Below, piece by piece: positions 57,508 to 64,000 of a DNA stretch of 64,000 nucleotides (its first letter is position 1; each line of letters begins with the position of its first letter). The position numbers were made by a program, and so were the translations under genes. The DNA comes from Dictyoglomus sp. NZ13-RE01. GTDB lineage: Bacteria > Dictyoglomota > Dictyoglomia > Dictyoglomales > Dictyoglomaceae. Location: positions 132,626 to 196,625 of the forward strand of contig NIRF01000002.1 in the NCBI GenBank assembly GCA_002878375.1, written 5' to 3'. The notes below the pieces were generated by a model. It had not been told where the DNA came from. It worked only from the letters and a program-made list of their open reading frames with translations, and did no database searches.

Positions 57508-58401
57508 ATGAAAATCAAATGGTATAACCTTTTATTATTTATTTCACCAGCCTTCATTCTTTATACTATTTTCGTAATTTATCCATTTATTTCAAGTATT
57601 TACCTAAGCTTTTTTAGTTGGGTTGGTGTTGGGGCAAAAAAATATGTAGGGCTTAAAAATTTTTATGATACGCTTTTTGGATCTTTTAAAGAGGAGTTTT
57701 TCAATGCTTTATGGCATAATATCTACTTTTTTATTGTAGTTTCTATTGTTGAGGTTTCTCTTGGTTTCATTGTTGCATTAGGTTTAGCAACTCAAATAAA
57801 GGGATATCATATATTTAGAAGTATTATATATATTCCTAATGTAATTTCTATGGTTCTTGTAGGATTTATATGGGGATTAATACTTAATCCTCAAATTGGA
57901 TTAATCAATCAAATCTTGAAAGCAATTGGATTAGGACATTTTGCAAAAGCATGGCTTGGCGATCCAAATTTTGCTTTTAATACTATTATTGCAGTCAATA
58001 TATGGAGACATTTAGGTTTCTACGTTTTAGTTATGTTAGCTGCTATAATAAATATTCAACCTGATTTTATTGAAGCAGCATATATTGATGGAGCAAATAA
58101 CTGGAATGTAATTAAAAACATTATTATCCCACTAACTATACCTACAGCACAAACTTTAATACTCTTATTATTCATATGGTCCTTTAGTGTTTTTGAACTT
58201 ATATATGCTTTGGAAGGAGTACAAGCAGGACCATTTAGAAGTACAGATGTTTTGGGAACTCTTTTTTATAGGACAGCTTTTGGAGGATTAGGAAGTGCAA
58301 GAATGGATTTAGGCTTAGGTGCAGCAATTGTAACACTAATGTTCTTAATAATTCTTCCTGTTTCCTTTTTATATATTCGTTTAGTAGAAAGGAGAAGGTA
58401 A
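57508..58401 (+). CDS. CUT1 sugar ABC transporter permease (MalF-like)
   Basis: Counting from the ATG at 57508, the protein has 297 residues, six membrane segments and the EAA loop EAAYIDGANNWNVIKNIIIP. AGGGGG lies 10 bases upstream; an in-frame start at 57475 would lie inside the terminator hairpin and is rejected. Coupled with the MalG-like gene 3 bases downstream. Confidence 0.9.
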   Translation: MKIKWYNLLLFISPAFILYTIFVIYPFISSIYLSFFSWVGVGAKKYVGLKNFYDTLFGSFKEEFFNALWHNIYFFIVVSIVEVSLGFIVALGLATQIKGYHIFRSIIYIPNVISMVLVGFIWGLILNPQIGLINQILKAIGLGHFAKAWLGDPNFAFNTIIAVNIWRHLGFYVLVMLAAIINIQPDFIEAAYIDGANNWNVIKNIIIPLTIPTAQTLILLLFIWSFSVFELIYALEGVQAGPFRSTDVLGTLFYRTAFGGLGSARMDLGLGAAIVTLMFLIILPVSFLYIRLVERRR

Positions 58402-58404
58402 AAG

Positions 58405-59232
58405 ATGCTAAAATTAGGTACTAAATCCAAAGTAATTGTATTTTCTCTTTTTACAATTTATTCTATTATAATTATTGTTCCTTTTTTAAATATTGTTATG
58501 AATTCTTTCAAGAGTCTTTCAGAGATATTTTTGACTCCATTTTCTCTCCCAAAACAACTAAGATGGGAAAATTATGTAGAAGCGTGGACTAAGGCAAACT
58601 TAGGAGTAGGCTATCTCAATAGTTTTTTCATTTCAGTTTTTTCTGTAATTGGTATTTTAATTATTTCTTCTATGATGGCTTATATTCTTTCTCGTTATAG
58701 ATTTCCATTTAGGAAAATTTTATATTTATATGTAATAGCAGGACTTGCTTTTCCAGCTCGTTTAGCTATTATACCAATATTCATTATGCTTAGAGATGTA
58801 GGGCTTTTGAATTCTCGCCTTGGTTTAATACTTCTATATATGGGAACAGGAGTGCCTTTTTCTGTATTTCTTCTTAAGAACTTCTTAGATGATGTACCTA
58901 TAGAATTGGAAGAGTCTGCACAAATTGATGGAGCTTCGCCTTGGACAATTTTTAGGAAAATTGATCTACCCCTCATAAAGCCTGCTCTTGTTGTAGTCGC
59001 TATTGTAAATTTTGTATCTGTATGGAATGACTTCTTCTTCCCTCTTATTCTGATAAGCGATCGTTCTAAAGAAACTATCCCCTTAGCAGTATCTGTTTTC
59101 TACGGTGAATATGCCCATCAATGGCATTTATTATCAACTGCATTATGGCTTGCTGTTGTTCCTGTTATGATTATTTATTCTATAATGTCAAGAGAGTTTA
59201 TTTCTGGAATGACCCAAGGAGCAATAAAATAA
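58405..59232 (+). CDS. CUT1 sugar ABC transporter permease (MalG-like)
   Basis: The 275-residue permease has six hydrophobic segments and the EAA loop EESAQIDGASPWTIFRKIDLP. It lies between the MalF-like gene and the ribokinase-type gene. No ATPase gene belongs to the operon. Confidence 0.9.
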   Translation: MLKLGTKSKVIVFSLFTIYSIIIIVPFLNIVMNSFKSLSEIFLTPFSLPKQLRWENYVEAWTKANLGVGYLNSFFISVFSVIGILIISSMMAYILSRYRFPFRKILYLYVIAGLAFPARLAIIPIFIMLRDVGLLNSRLGLILLYMGTGVPFSVFLLKNFLDDVPIELEESAQIDGASPWTIFRKIDLPLIKPALVVVAIVNFVSVWNDFFFPLILISDRSKETIPLAVSVFYGEYAHQWHLLSTALWLAVVPVMIIYSIMSREFISGMTQGAIK

Positions 59233-59246
59233 AGAGAGGTGACAAA

Positions 59247-60185
59247 ATGCGTACTAAGGTTGTAATTATAGGGAGCTTCAATATTGATATGGTTTCAAAA
59301 GCCCCTCATTTACCAAGACCGGGAGAAACTGTTTTAGGTGGTCCTTTCGTTATGGTCCCAGGAGGAAAGGGATCAAATCAAGCAATATGTGCCTCAAGAT
59401 TAGGAGCAGAAGTTTATTTTGTGGGATGTGTAGGAAATGATACTTTTGGAGAAATAGCAAAGAATAATTTTAAAAGAGAAAGAATCAATGTAGATTATTT
59501 AGAGGTTTCTTCAGAGACACATACAGGTGTTGCTCTTATAGTTGTTGATGAAAAGAGTGGAGAAAACATGATTGTAGTTGCCCCTGGAGCAAATATGAAA
59601 GTTACGAAAAAAACTATAGATAATGCAATAGAAATTATTAAAGATGCAGATGTTATCCTAACTCAATTCGAAATACCAATCGAAACTGTGGAATATGTTG
59701 TTAAAGTTGTAAAAAACATAAAAAAACCAAAGTTAATTTTAAATCCTGCCCCAGCAAGAGAAGTAAACCCACATATATGGGAAGATATAGATTTAATAAC
59801 TCCAAATAGAAGTGAATTAGAAGCAATTAGCGGGATAACGATAGAATCAAGAGACGATATTGAAAGAGCAGTAGAAAAAGTGATATCTCTTGGAGTAAAG
59901 AATGTAGTAGTAACTCTTGGAAAAGAGGGAGCGCTCGTTGTTAACAAAGAAAAATCTATATATGTTCCGTCCTTTAAAGTAGATGCAGTAGATACTACAG
60001 GAGCAGGAGATGCTTTTAATGGGGGATTAGCTGTAGCTCTTGCAGAAGGAAAAGACTTAGAGGAGGCAGTATATTTTGCCAATGCAGTAGCTGGCTTAAA
60101 AGTGAAAAGACTTGGGGCCTCCTCTATGCCATATAGAGAAGAAGTAGAAAATTTCTTAAAGGAAACTGGTGAGGCTCTTTTTTAA
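59247..60185 (+). CDS. rbsK: Ribokinase-family (PfkB) sugar kinase
   Basis: The 312-residue kinase begins VVIIGSFNIDMVSKAPHLPR and has PGGKGSNQAICASRLG (substrate lid), NPAPAREVNPHIWEDIDLIT and the anion-hole motif DTTGAGDAFNGGLAVAL with the catalytic aspartate, all typical of RbsK. It would phosphorylate ribose or a related sugar brought in by the adjacent transporter. The ATG at 59247 follows GAGAGGTGAC; an earlier in-frame ATG at 59121 lies inside the permease gene. It converges with the next operon, one base apart. Confidence 0.88.
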   Translation: MRTKVVIIGSFNIDMVSKAPHLPRPGETVLGGPFVMVPGGKGSNQAICASRLGAEVYFVGCVGNDTFGEIAKNNFKRERINVDYLEVSSETHTGVALIVVDEKSGENMIVVAPGANMKVTKKTIDNAIEIIKDADVILTQFEIPIETVEYVVKVVKNIKKPKLILNPAPAREVNPHIWEDIDLITPNRSELEAISGITIESRDDIERAVEKVISLGVKNVVVTLGKEGALVVNKEKSIYVPSFKVDAVDTTGAGDAFNGGLAVALAEGKDLEEAVYFANAVAGLKVKRLGASSMPYREEVENFLKETGEALF

Positions 60186-60186
60186 T

Positions 60187-61041
60187 TTATTTTTCAACCT
60201 CCGTTAAACCTTTAATTAGCCATCTCTGCATTAGAATTACTATTCCTACAGGAATAATCATTGAAATAATGGCACTTGCCATAACAATATTCCAATCCAC
60301 CAAAGCTTCAGGTCCTCCCAACATTTTAACAATTCCCATCACCAAAGTTTGCATTTTTACATCTGTAGTTATTAGAATAGGCCATAAATATTGATTCCAT
60401 CCATAAATAAATAATATTACAAATAAAGCAGACAAATTTGGTCTTATTAAAGGAAATACTATATGGGTCAAACATCTTACAGGTCCAGCGCCATCAATCC
60501 TTGCAGCATCCAAAAACTCCCTTGGTATACTAAGAAAGGTTTGACGGAAAAGAAGAGTACCTGTAGCAGATACCATTAGTGGGAGAGTTAAACCGGCAAA
60601 AGAATTTAAAAGTTTAAGATCAGAAGCAACCTTATAAGTTGGAATAATACGTACTTCTAATGGTAGCATAATTGTAATGAAGGTTAACCAAAAGAAAAAT
60701 TTTCGTAAAGGAAAGTCAAAATATACAAAAGCATAGCCAGATAATAGCGAGACCAAAATTTTCCCTATAGCAATAATTAAAGCCATTATTAAAGAATTAA
60801 TAAGCATAATACGTACAGGTACACCAATGATATTTGCTCCACTACCTACCCTCCAAGCTCTAATATAATTTTCAACGGTATACTTTCCAGGGGTAAGAGG
60901 CATAATCCCCCTACCAATAGTAGCAGCATCATGAGTAGAGGCAATAAAGGCCATATATAAAGGAAAAACCATAATAACTACTCCTATAATAAGAATTAAA
61001 TAGGCAAACCAGTTATTTTTTAATGATTCCAAGACTCTCAT
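60187..61041 (-). CDS. CUT1 sugar ABC transporter permease (MalG/UgpE-like)
   Basis: The 284-residue permease has six membrane segments and the EAA loop LDAARIDGAGPVRCLTHIVFP. Last gene of the operon starting at 63330; it follows the MalF-like gene by 2 bases and ends one base from the ribokinase stop, leaving no terminator between the convergent operons. Confidence 0.9.
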   Translation of the reverse strand: MRVLESLKNNWFAYLILIIGVVIMVFPLYMAFIASTHDAATIGRGIMPLTPGKYTVENYIRAWRVGSGANIIGVPVRIMLINSLIMALIIAIGKILVSLLSGYAFVYFDFPLRKFFFWLTFITIMLPLEVRIIPTYKVASDLKLLNSFAGLTLPLMVSATGTLLFRQTFLSIPREFLDAARIDGAGPVRCLTHIVFPLIRPNLSALFVILFIYGWNQYLWPILITTDVKMQTLVMGIVKMLGGPEALVDWNIVMASAIISMIIPVGIVILMQRWLIKGLTEVEK

Positions 61042-61043
61042 AA

Positions 61044-61931
61044 TTAACCTCCATAATAAACTCTTTTTTCTATGAAACGAAATTGTAAAGCAGTAAGAAT
61101 ACTTACTATAATGAGAAGAATAACTGATTGGGCGGAAGAACTGCTTATATTAAAATTAATCGTACCATCTACATAAACTTTATATACTAAAATTTCTGTA
61201 GCTTTTCCTGGTCCTCCTTTAGTTAATGCATCAATCACCCCAAAAGTATCAAAAAAGGCATAAACAAGATCCATAACTATTAAAAAGAAGGTTGTAGGAG
61301 ATAAAAGAGGAAAAACTATAGACCAGAATATCTTTCGAGAATTTGCCCCATCCATCTGAGCTGCCTCAATCAAGGATTGAGGAATAGATTGGAGTCCAGC
61401 CAAAAAGAAGATAAAATTATAACTAACTTGTTTCCAAGATGATACTAAAATAACCATTAATAAAGCTTGCATTCCATTTAAGTGGTAATTCCAGTTAATT
61501 CCTATTTTATTAAGAAACCTTGCTAATATTCCTATGGATGGTTGAAAAAGAAATAACCAAAGCACACCAGCTACAGCAGGTGCTAAAGCATAAGGCCATA
61601 TTAATAGTGTTCTAAATATTTTTGATCCATAAATAGGCTTATTGGCAGAAACAGCAAGAATTAAGGCTACTGACAAAGTAATTAAAGTTACAGTTAAAGA
61701 GAAAACAATAGAAGTCCAAATGGATTGTAAATAGTATTTATCTGTAAGAAGAGAAATAAAATTTGCTAAACCAACAAATTGTGAACGAAGTCCAAAAGGA
61801 TCAGTTCTTTGTAAAGATAAGTATACTGATTGGATAGCAGGCCATATAAAAAAAACAATAGTAAATATTAATTGGGGAAGAATGAGTAAATATGGCAAAA
61901 TCTTATTAGGAAAAACTGGGCGCTCTTCCAT
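61044..61931 (-). CDS. CUT1 sugar ABC transporter permease (MalF/UgpA-like)
   Basis: The 295-residue permease has six membrane segments (ILPYLLILPQLIFTIVFFIW first) and the EAA loop EAAQMDGANSRKIFWSIVFP. It is preceded by a 10-bp hairpin after the binding-protein gene and has an AGGAGG ribosome site. Confidence 0.9.
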   Translation of the reverse strand: MEERPVFPNKILPYLLILPQLIFTIVFFIWPAIQSVYLSLQRTDPFGLRSQFVGLANFISLLTDKYYLQSIWTSIVFSLTVTLITLSVALILAVSANKPIYGSKIFRTLLIWPYALAPAVAGVLWLFLFQPSIGILARFLNKIGINWNYHLNGMQALLMVILVSSWKQVSYNFIFFLAGLQSIPQSLIEAAQMDGANSRKIFWSIVFPLLSPTTFFLIVMDLVYAFFDTFGVIDALTKGGPGKATEILVYKVYVDGTINFNISSSSAQSVILLIIVSILTALQFRFIEKRVYYGG

Positions 61932-61961
61932 TTATATCCTCCTTATTTAAATATTTACTGA

Positions 61962-61995
61962 AAGGGGGCTTAAGAAGCACCTCCCAAGCCCCCTT
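61962..61995 (-). terminator. Hairpin between binding-protein and permease genes
   Basis: AAGGGGGCTT (61962-61971) and AAGCCCCCTT (61986-61995) form a perfect 10-bp stem with a 14-base loop, 9 bases after the binding-protein stop. The T-run in gene direction is short (TTTC), so partial termination or 3'-end protection is likely. Confidence 0.75.
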
Positions 61996-62004
61996 ATGTT
62001 TTTA

Positions 62005-63330
62005 TTACTTATAAATAGCCTCAAAATCTCTTAATATGCTATTACCACGGTTAACAATGTTGTTTATAGTATCTTTAGCAGATTGCTGACCTTGTAAAGC
62101 TTTTTCCATTTCCTCATATATTACTATACGAATAGAAGGTAAATTTCCAAGTCTTAAACCCTTAGTATTAGGAGTGGGGTTAGTTCGAGTCAATTGTAAA
62201 ATTGGTATTTCAGCAAATGGATTCTTTTTATAAAATCCTTGTTCTTTCGCATGTTTGTAACCATCTAATGTTACAGGAAGATATCCTGTATTCATATGCC
62301 ACCATGCATCATTTTCGGGTAAACCAAGGAATTTGAAGAATTCAGCCACTGCCTTATAATGCTCAATTGTTGCATCAGGTCTACGCATTACCCAAAGAGC
62401 TGCTCCACCGATAATAGAGTTATATGGAGCTTTAGGAACATCATCATAATAAGGGAGATAAGTTATACCCCAATCAAACTTCGCTTCCCTTGAAACACGA
62501 CCATACAATGCGGAAGAAGCAATAAGCATTGCAGCCTCCCCAGATGGGAAAAGTCCATCAGGTTGAGCATCTCTTCCTCCATAGGTGAAGGAACCTTCTT
62601 TTTGCATATCAATTAAATTTTGTACATGACGGATATAAAGAGGATGGTTTAAAGCTAATCTTGCATCTAAACCAAGGAATCCATTCCAACGAGTTGCATA
62701 TGGTACATTATGAATAGCACCAAATTGCTCAAATTGTGTCCATGGAAGCCAAGAAGCTGATAGACCAATCTTTGCTGCTCCCTTTTTAACAATCTCTAAG
62801 GATGCCTTTCTCACCTCAGCCCAAGTCTTTGGAGGATTATTAGGGTCAAGTCCTGCTTTACGGAAAGCATCCTTGTTATACCAAAGAACAGCAGTAGAAC
62901 TATTAAAAGGCATGGCTGCCATTCTTCCATCAGGATAACTATAATAGTCTTTTACTGCAGGAATATATTTTTTAGGATCAAAAGGAACTCCTATATCTTT
63001 AAATAATTGATATACAGGATAAATAGCCTTTGAATACATCATTGTTGCAGTACCCACTTCGAAAATCTGTACAATATGGGGTGCTTTTCCAGCTCTATAA
63101 GCAGCAATTGCAGCAGACATAACTTCCGCATACGAACCTTTGTAGACTGCATTTACCCAATATTTGTTCTGAGATGAATTAAAATCGTTAACTAATTTCA
63201 TTGTTGCGTCGCCTAATGGACCGGTTAGAGCAAACCAGAATTCTATTTCAACTCTACCTTGAGGAACTTGCGCATTCACTAATACAAAAGTAAACAAGAT
63301 TAAGAATAAAATAGGAATTAACTTTTTCAT
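62005..63330 (-). CDS. Sugar ABC transporter substrate-binding protein (family 1, UgpB-like)
   Basis: The 441-residue protein has a signal peptide (KKLIPILFLILFTFVLVNA), then VEIEFWFALTGPLGDATMKL and VNDFNSSQNKYWVNAVYKGSYAE-type family features, AMPFNSSTAVLWYNKDAFRKAG and GEAAMLIASSALYG. Its start EIEFWFALTG resembles glycerol-3-phosphate-binding UgpB proteins, so a polyol phosphate or oligosaccharide is possible. Its long leader contains a terminator-like hairpin, an orphan Shine-Dalgarno and a start-stop codon pair. Confidence 0.88.
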   Translation of the reverse strand: MKKLIPILFLILFTFVLVNAQVPQGRVEIEFWFALTGPLGDATMKLVNDFNSSQNKYWVNAVYKGSYAEVMSAAIAAYRAGKAPHIVQIFEVGTATMMYSKAIYPVYQLFKDIGVPFDPKKYIPAVKDYYSYPDGRMAAMPFNSSTAVLWYNKDAFRKAGLDPNNPPKTWAEVRKASLEIVKKGAAKIGLSASWLPWTQFEQFGAIHNVPYATRWNGFLGLDARLALNHPLYIRHVQNLIDMQKEGSFTYGGRDAQPDGLFPSGEAAMLIASSALYGRVSREAKFDWGITYLPYYDDVPKAPYNSIIGGAALWVMRRPDATIEHYKAVAEFFKFLGLPENDAWWHMNTGYLPVTLDGYKHAKEQGFYKKNPFAEIPILQLTRTNPTPNTKGLRLGNLPSIRIVIYEEMEKALQGQQSAKDTINNIVNRGNSILRDFEAIYK

Positions 63331-63388
63331 ACTAAAACCTCCCGTTTATTAATTTATTAAAGATGAAAACGGATTAAATTAATAACTT

Positions 63389-63406
63389 TTACATACCACC
63401 TCCTTA
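63389..63406 (-). promoter_or_regulatory. Orphan Shine-Dalgarno with start-stop codon pair in the leader
   Basis: On the minus strand AAGGAGGTGG (63406-63397) is followed by ATGTAA (63394-63389), a minimal start-stop frame with ideal ribosome binding, 59 bases before the true start at 63330. The gene itself has GGGAGG closer in. Confidence 0.55.
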
Positions 63407-63410
63407 CTAA

Positions 63411-63450
63411 AAAAGGCTCTGAGGATAATATTCAATCCCCAAAGCCTTTT
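63411..63450 (-). terminator. Terminator-like hairpin in the 5' leader (possible attenuator)
   Basis: Read on the minus strand, 63450-63435 pairs with 63426-63411 over 16 positions (two G-T pairs), with an 8-base loop and a run of six T. It begins about 20 bases after the predicted transcript start and precedes the binding-protein gene. Confidence 0.7.
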
Positions 63451-63477
63451 CTCTCATCTTCTCCTAGGCTTGTAGTT

Positions 63478-63507
63478 ATTATAAATTAAATCAAAAAAGA
63501 TTGTCAA
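63478..63507 (-). promoter_or_regulatory. Promoter of the 63.3-60.2 kb sugar operon
   Basis: Minus strand TTGACA (63507-63502), an 18-base spacer and TATAAT (63483-63478): both hexamers are perfect. The transcript would start near 63471, giving a leader of about 140 bases. Confidence 0.75.
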
Positions 63508-63589
63508 CAATAATTGGAAAACGGATGAGAGATGGTATCCCCCTAATGGATATCAAAGTTATTAGAGTAGGAGTGAAAAAAGAATATAG

Positions 63590-63775
63590 CACCTTTCATT
63601 TTTATGGCATTCTTATTCAAAATACCATAAAGATAGAGGTGTCCAGGTGCCATTTGGAATTATTATTAAACCTGCTGCTAAGGCTTTTAATACTATCCCT
63701 AAAACAGTTAGAAAATGGTTGAATAAATGGAAAGAAGGGTATATCACTCAAGAACAAAAGGATTTAGCTATTAAA
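63590..63775 (+). pseudogene. Transposase N-terminal (helix-turn-helix) remnant
   Basis: An open frame without proper start reads YHKDRGVQVPFGIIIKPAAK then AFNTIPKTVRKWLNKWKEG, the look of a transposase or integrase N-terminal helix-turn-helix (AAxxFNTSPKTVRKWLxxYxEEG). It stops being recognisable after KEG and meets an oppositely oriented transposase piece near 63776. No terminal inverted repeats were seen. Confidence 0.5.
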
Positions 63776-64000
63776 CTTAAGAAAGATAGCAGAAAGAATT
63801 TCTCCTGTTGCATCATCAACTGCGGTAAGAAGAGTAATCCTCTTGAAGATTTTCTTTCTCTAAGCTTTCTAATCTTAGGTCTTCTTTTCTTGATAGGAGA
63901 AGAGAATCCATTTTCGATTAATATTTTTCTTACAGAAGAGACGGATATTTTAATATTCTCTCTTTCATCAAGAAGGTCCTTAATATGATGGAAATTACAA
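63776..64000 (-). pseudogene. Internally deleted ISNCY/integrase-type transposase remnant
   Basis: Reading the minus strand from the window edge gives CNFHHIKDLLDERENIKISV, SSVRKILIENGFSSPIKKRR, PKIRKLRERK, and after a frame change ITLLTAVDDATGEILSAIFL and a stop. These are the DDE-transposase features of the HTH-plus-integrase ISNCY-like group, but the segment that normally lies between RERK and TLLTAVDDATG, with the first catalytic Asp, is deleted. The 5' part lies beyond the window. Confidence 0.6.

Noticed and set aside
59663-60082. 139-codon frame opposite the ribokinase gene
   Set aside because: Antisense shadow of rbsK; composition is low-complexity and no family is recognisable.

Overview
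The window is AT-rich (roughly one third G+C by eye), densely packed and operonic. Its content points to an anaerobic, thermophilic, sugar-fermenting bacterium: a Rex-linked trimeric bifurcating-type [FeFe]-hydrogenase, a 2-oxoacid:ferredoxin oxidoreductase, three CUT1 sugar ABC operons, phosphoketolase, a GH28 enzyme and a type I-B CRISPR-Cas locus. The gene set and codon style fit Dictyoglomus, with Thermotogota or thermophilic Firmicutes as alternatives. That placement is inference; no database search was possible. No rRNA or tRNA gene was recognised.

Layout. 0-1.1 kb: end of a NitT/TauT-type ABC permease plus its ATPase. 1.05-8.8 kb (minus): hydrogenase operon in the order sensory [FeFe]-hydrogenase homologue, SpoIIE-type phosphatase, hydC, hydB, hydA, rex, with a Rex-like operator just upstream. 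9-12.3 kb: GT2 glycosyltransferase, PlsY-like acyltransferase, ThiF-type enzyme, WYL regulator. 12.3-14.4 kb: a second, unattached NuoE/NuoF pair. 14.5-16.1 kb: histidine phosphatase, zinc-ribbon protein, MerR regulator. 16.1-20.9 kb (minus): purC-like gene, korA, korB and a frameshifted GH28 gene. 21.2-22.4 kb: glutaredoxin, GroES, PurE. 22.4-31.9 kb: split chromate-type transporter, three Gfo/Idh/MocA dehydrogenases, AEC transporter, an auto-regulated TetR-SDR pair, HAD hydrolase, methyltransferase, DOMON protein and a small secreted protein. 31.9-42.5 kb: cas6-cas8b-cas7-cas5-cas3-cas4-cas1-cas2, leader, and an array of 27 repeats and 26 spacers. 42.5-47.1 kb: lipoamide dehydrogenase, peroxiredoxin, a DNA-glycosylase remnant and an esterase/metallo-beta-lactamase fusion. 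47.2-63.3 kb: three ATPase-less CUT1 sugar ABC operons (one with LacI, one with ribokinase), a GT4 glycosyltransferase, a cyclase-family protein and phosphoketolase. 63.5-64 kb: decayed transposase pieces.

How it works together. Sugars enter through CUT1 transporters that probably share an ATPase encoded elsewhere. A ribokinase-family enzyme and phosphoketolase flank one transporter and suggest a phosphoketolase route to acetyl-phosphate. Fermentative NADH and reduced ferredoxin can be discharged as H2 by HydABC under Rex (NADH/NAD) control, with a sensor hydrogenase/phosphatase module added.

Most notable. The CRISPR leader together with its first, divergent repeat exists twice: next to the array, and alone at 55.92-56.06 kb between phosphoketolase and a sugar ABC operon, where its promoter points into the transporter genes. 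All three sugar-binding-protein genes also carry an extra, near-perfect Shine-Dalgarno sequence 60-90 bases upstream of their real start, and a strong hairpin directly after their stop codon.
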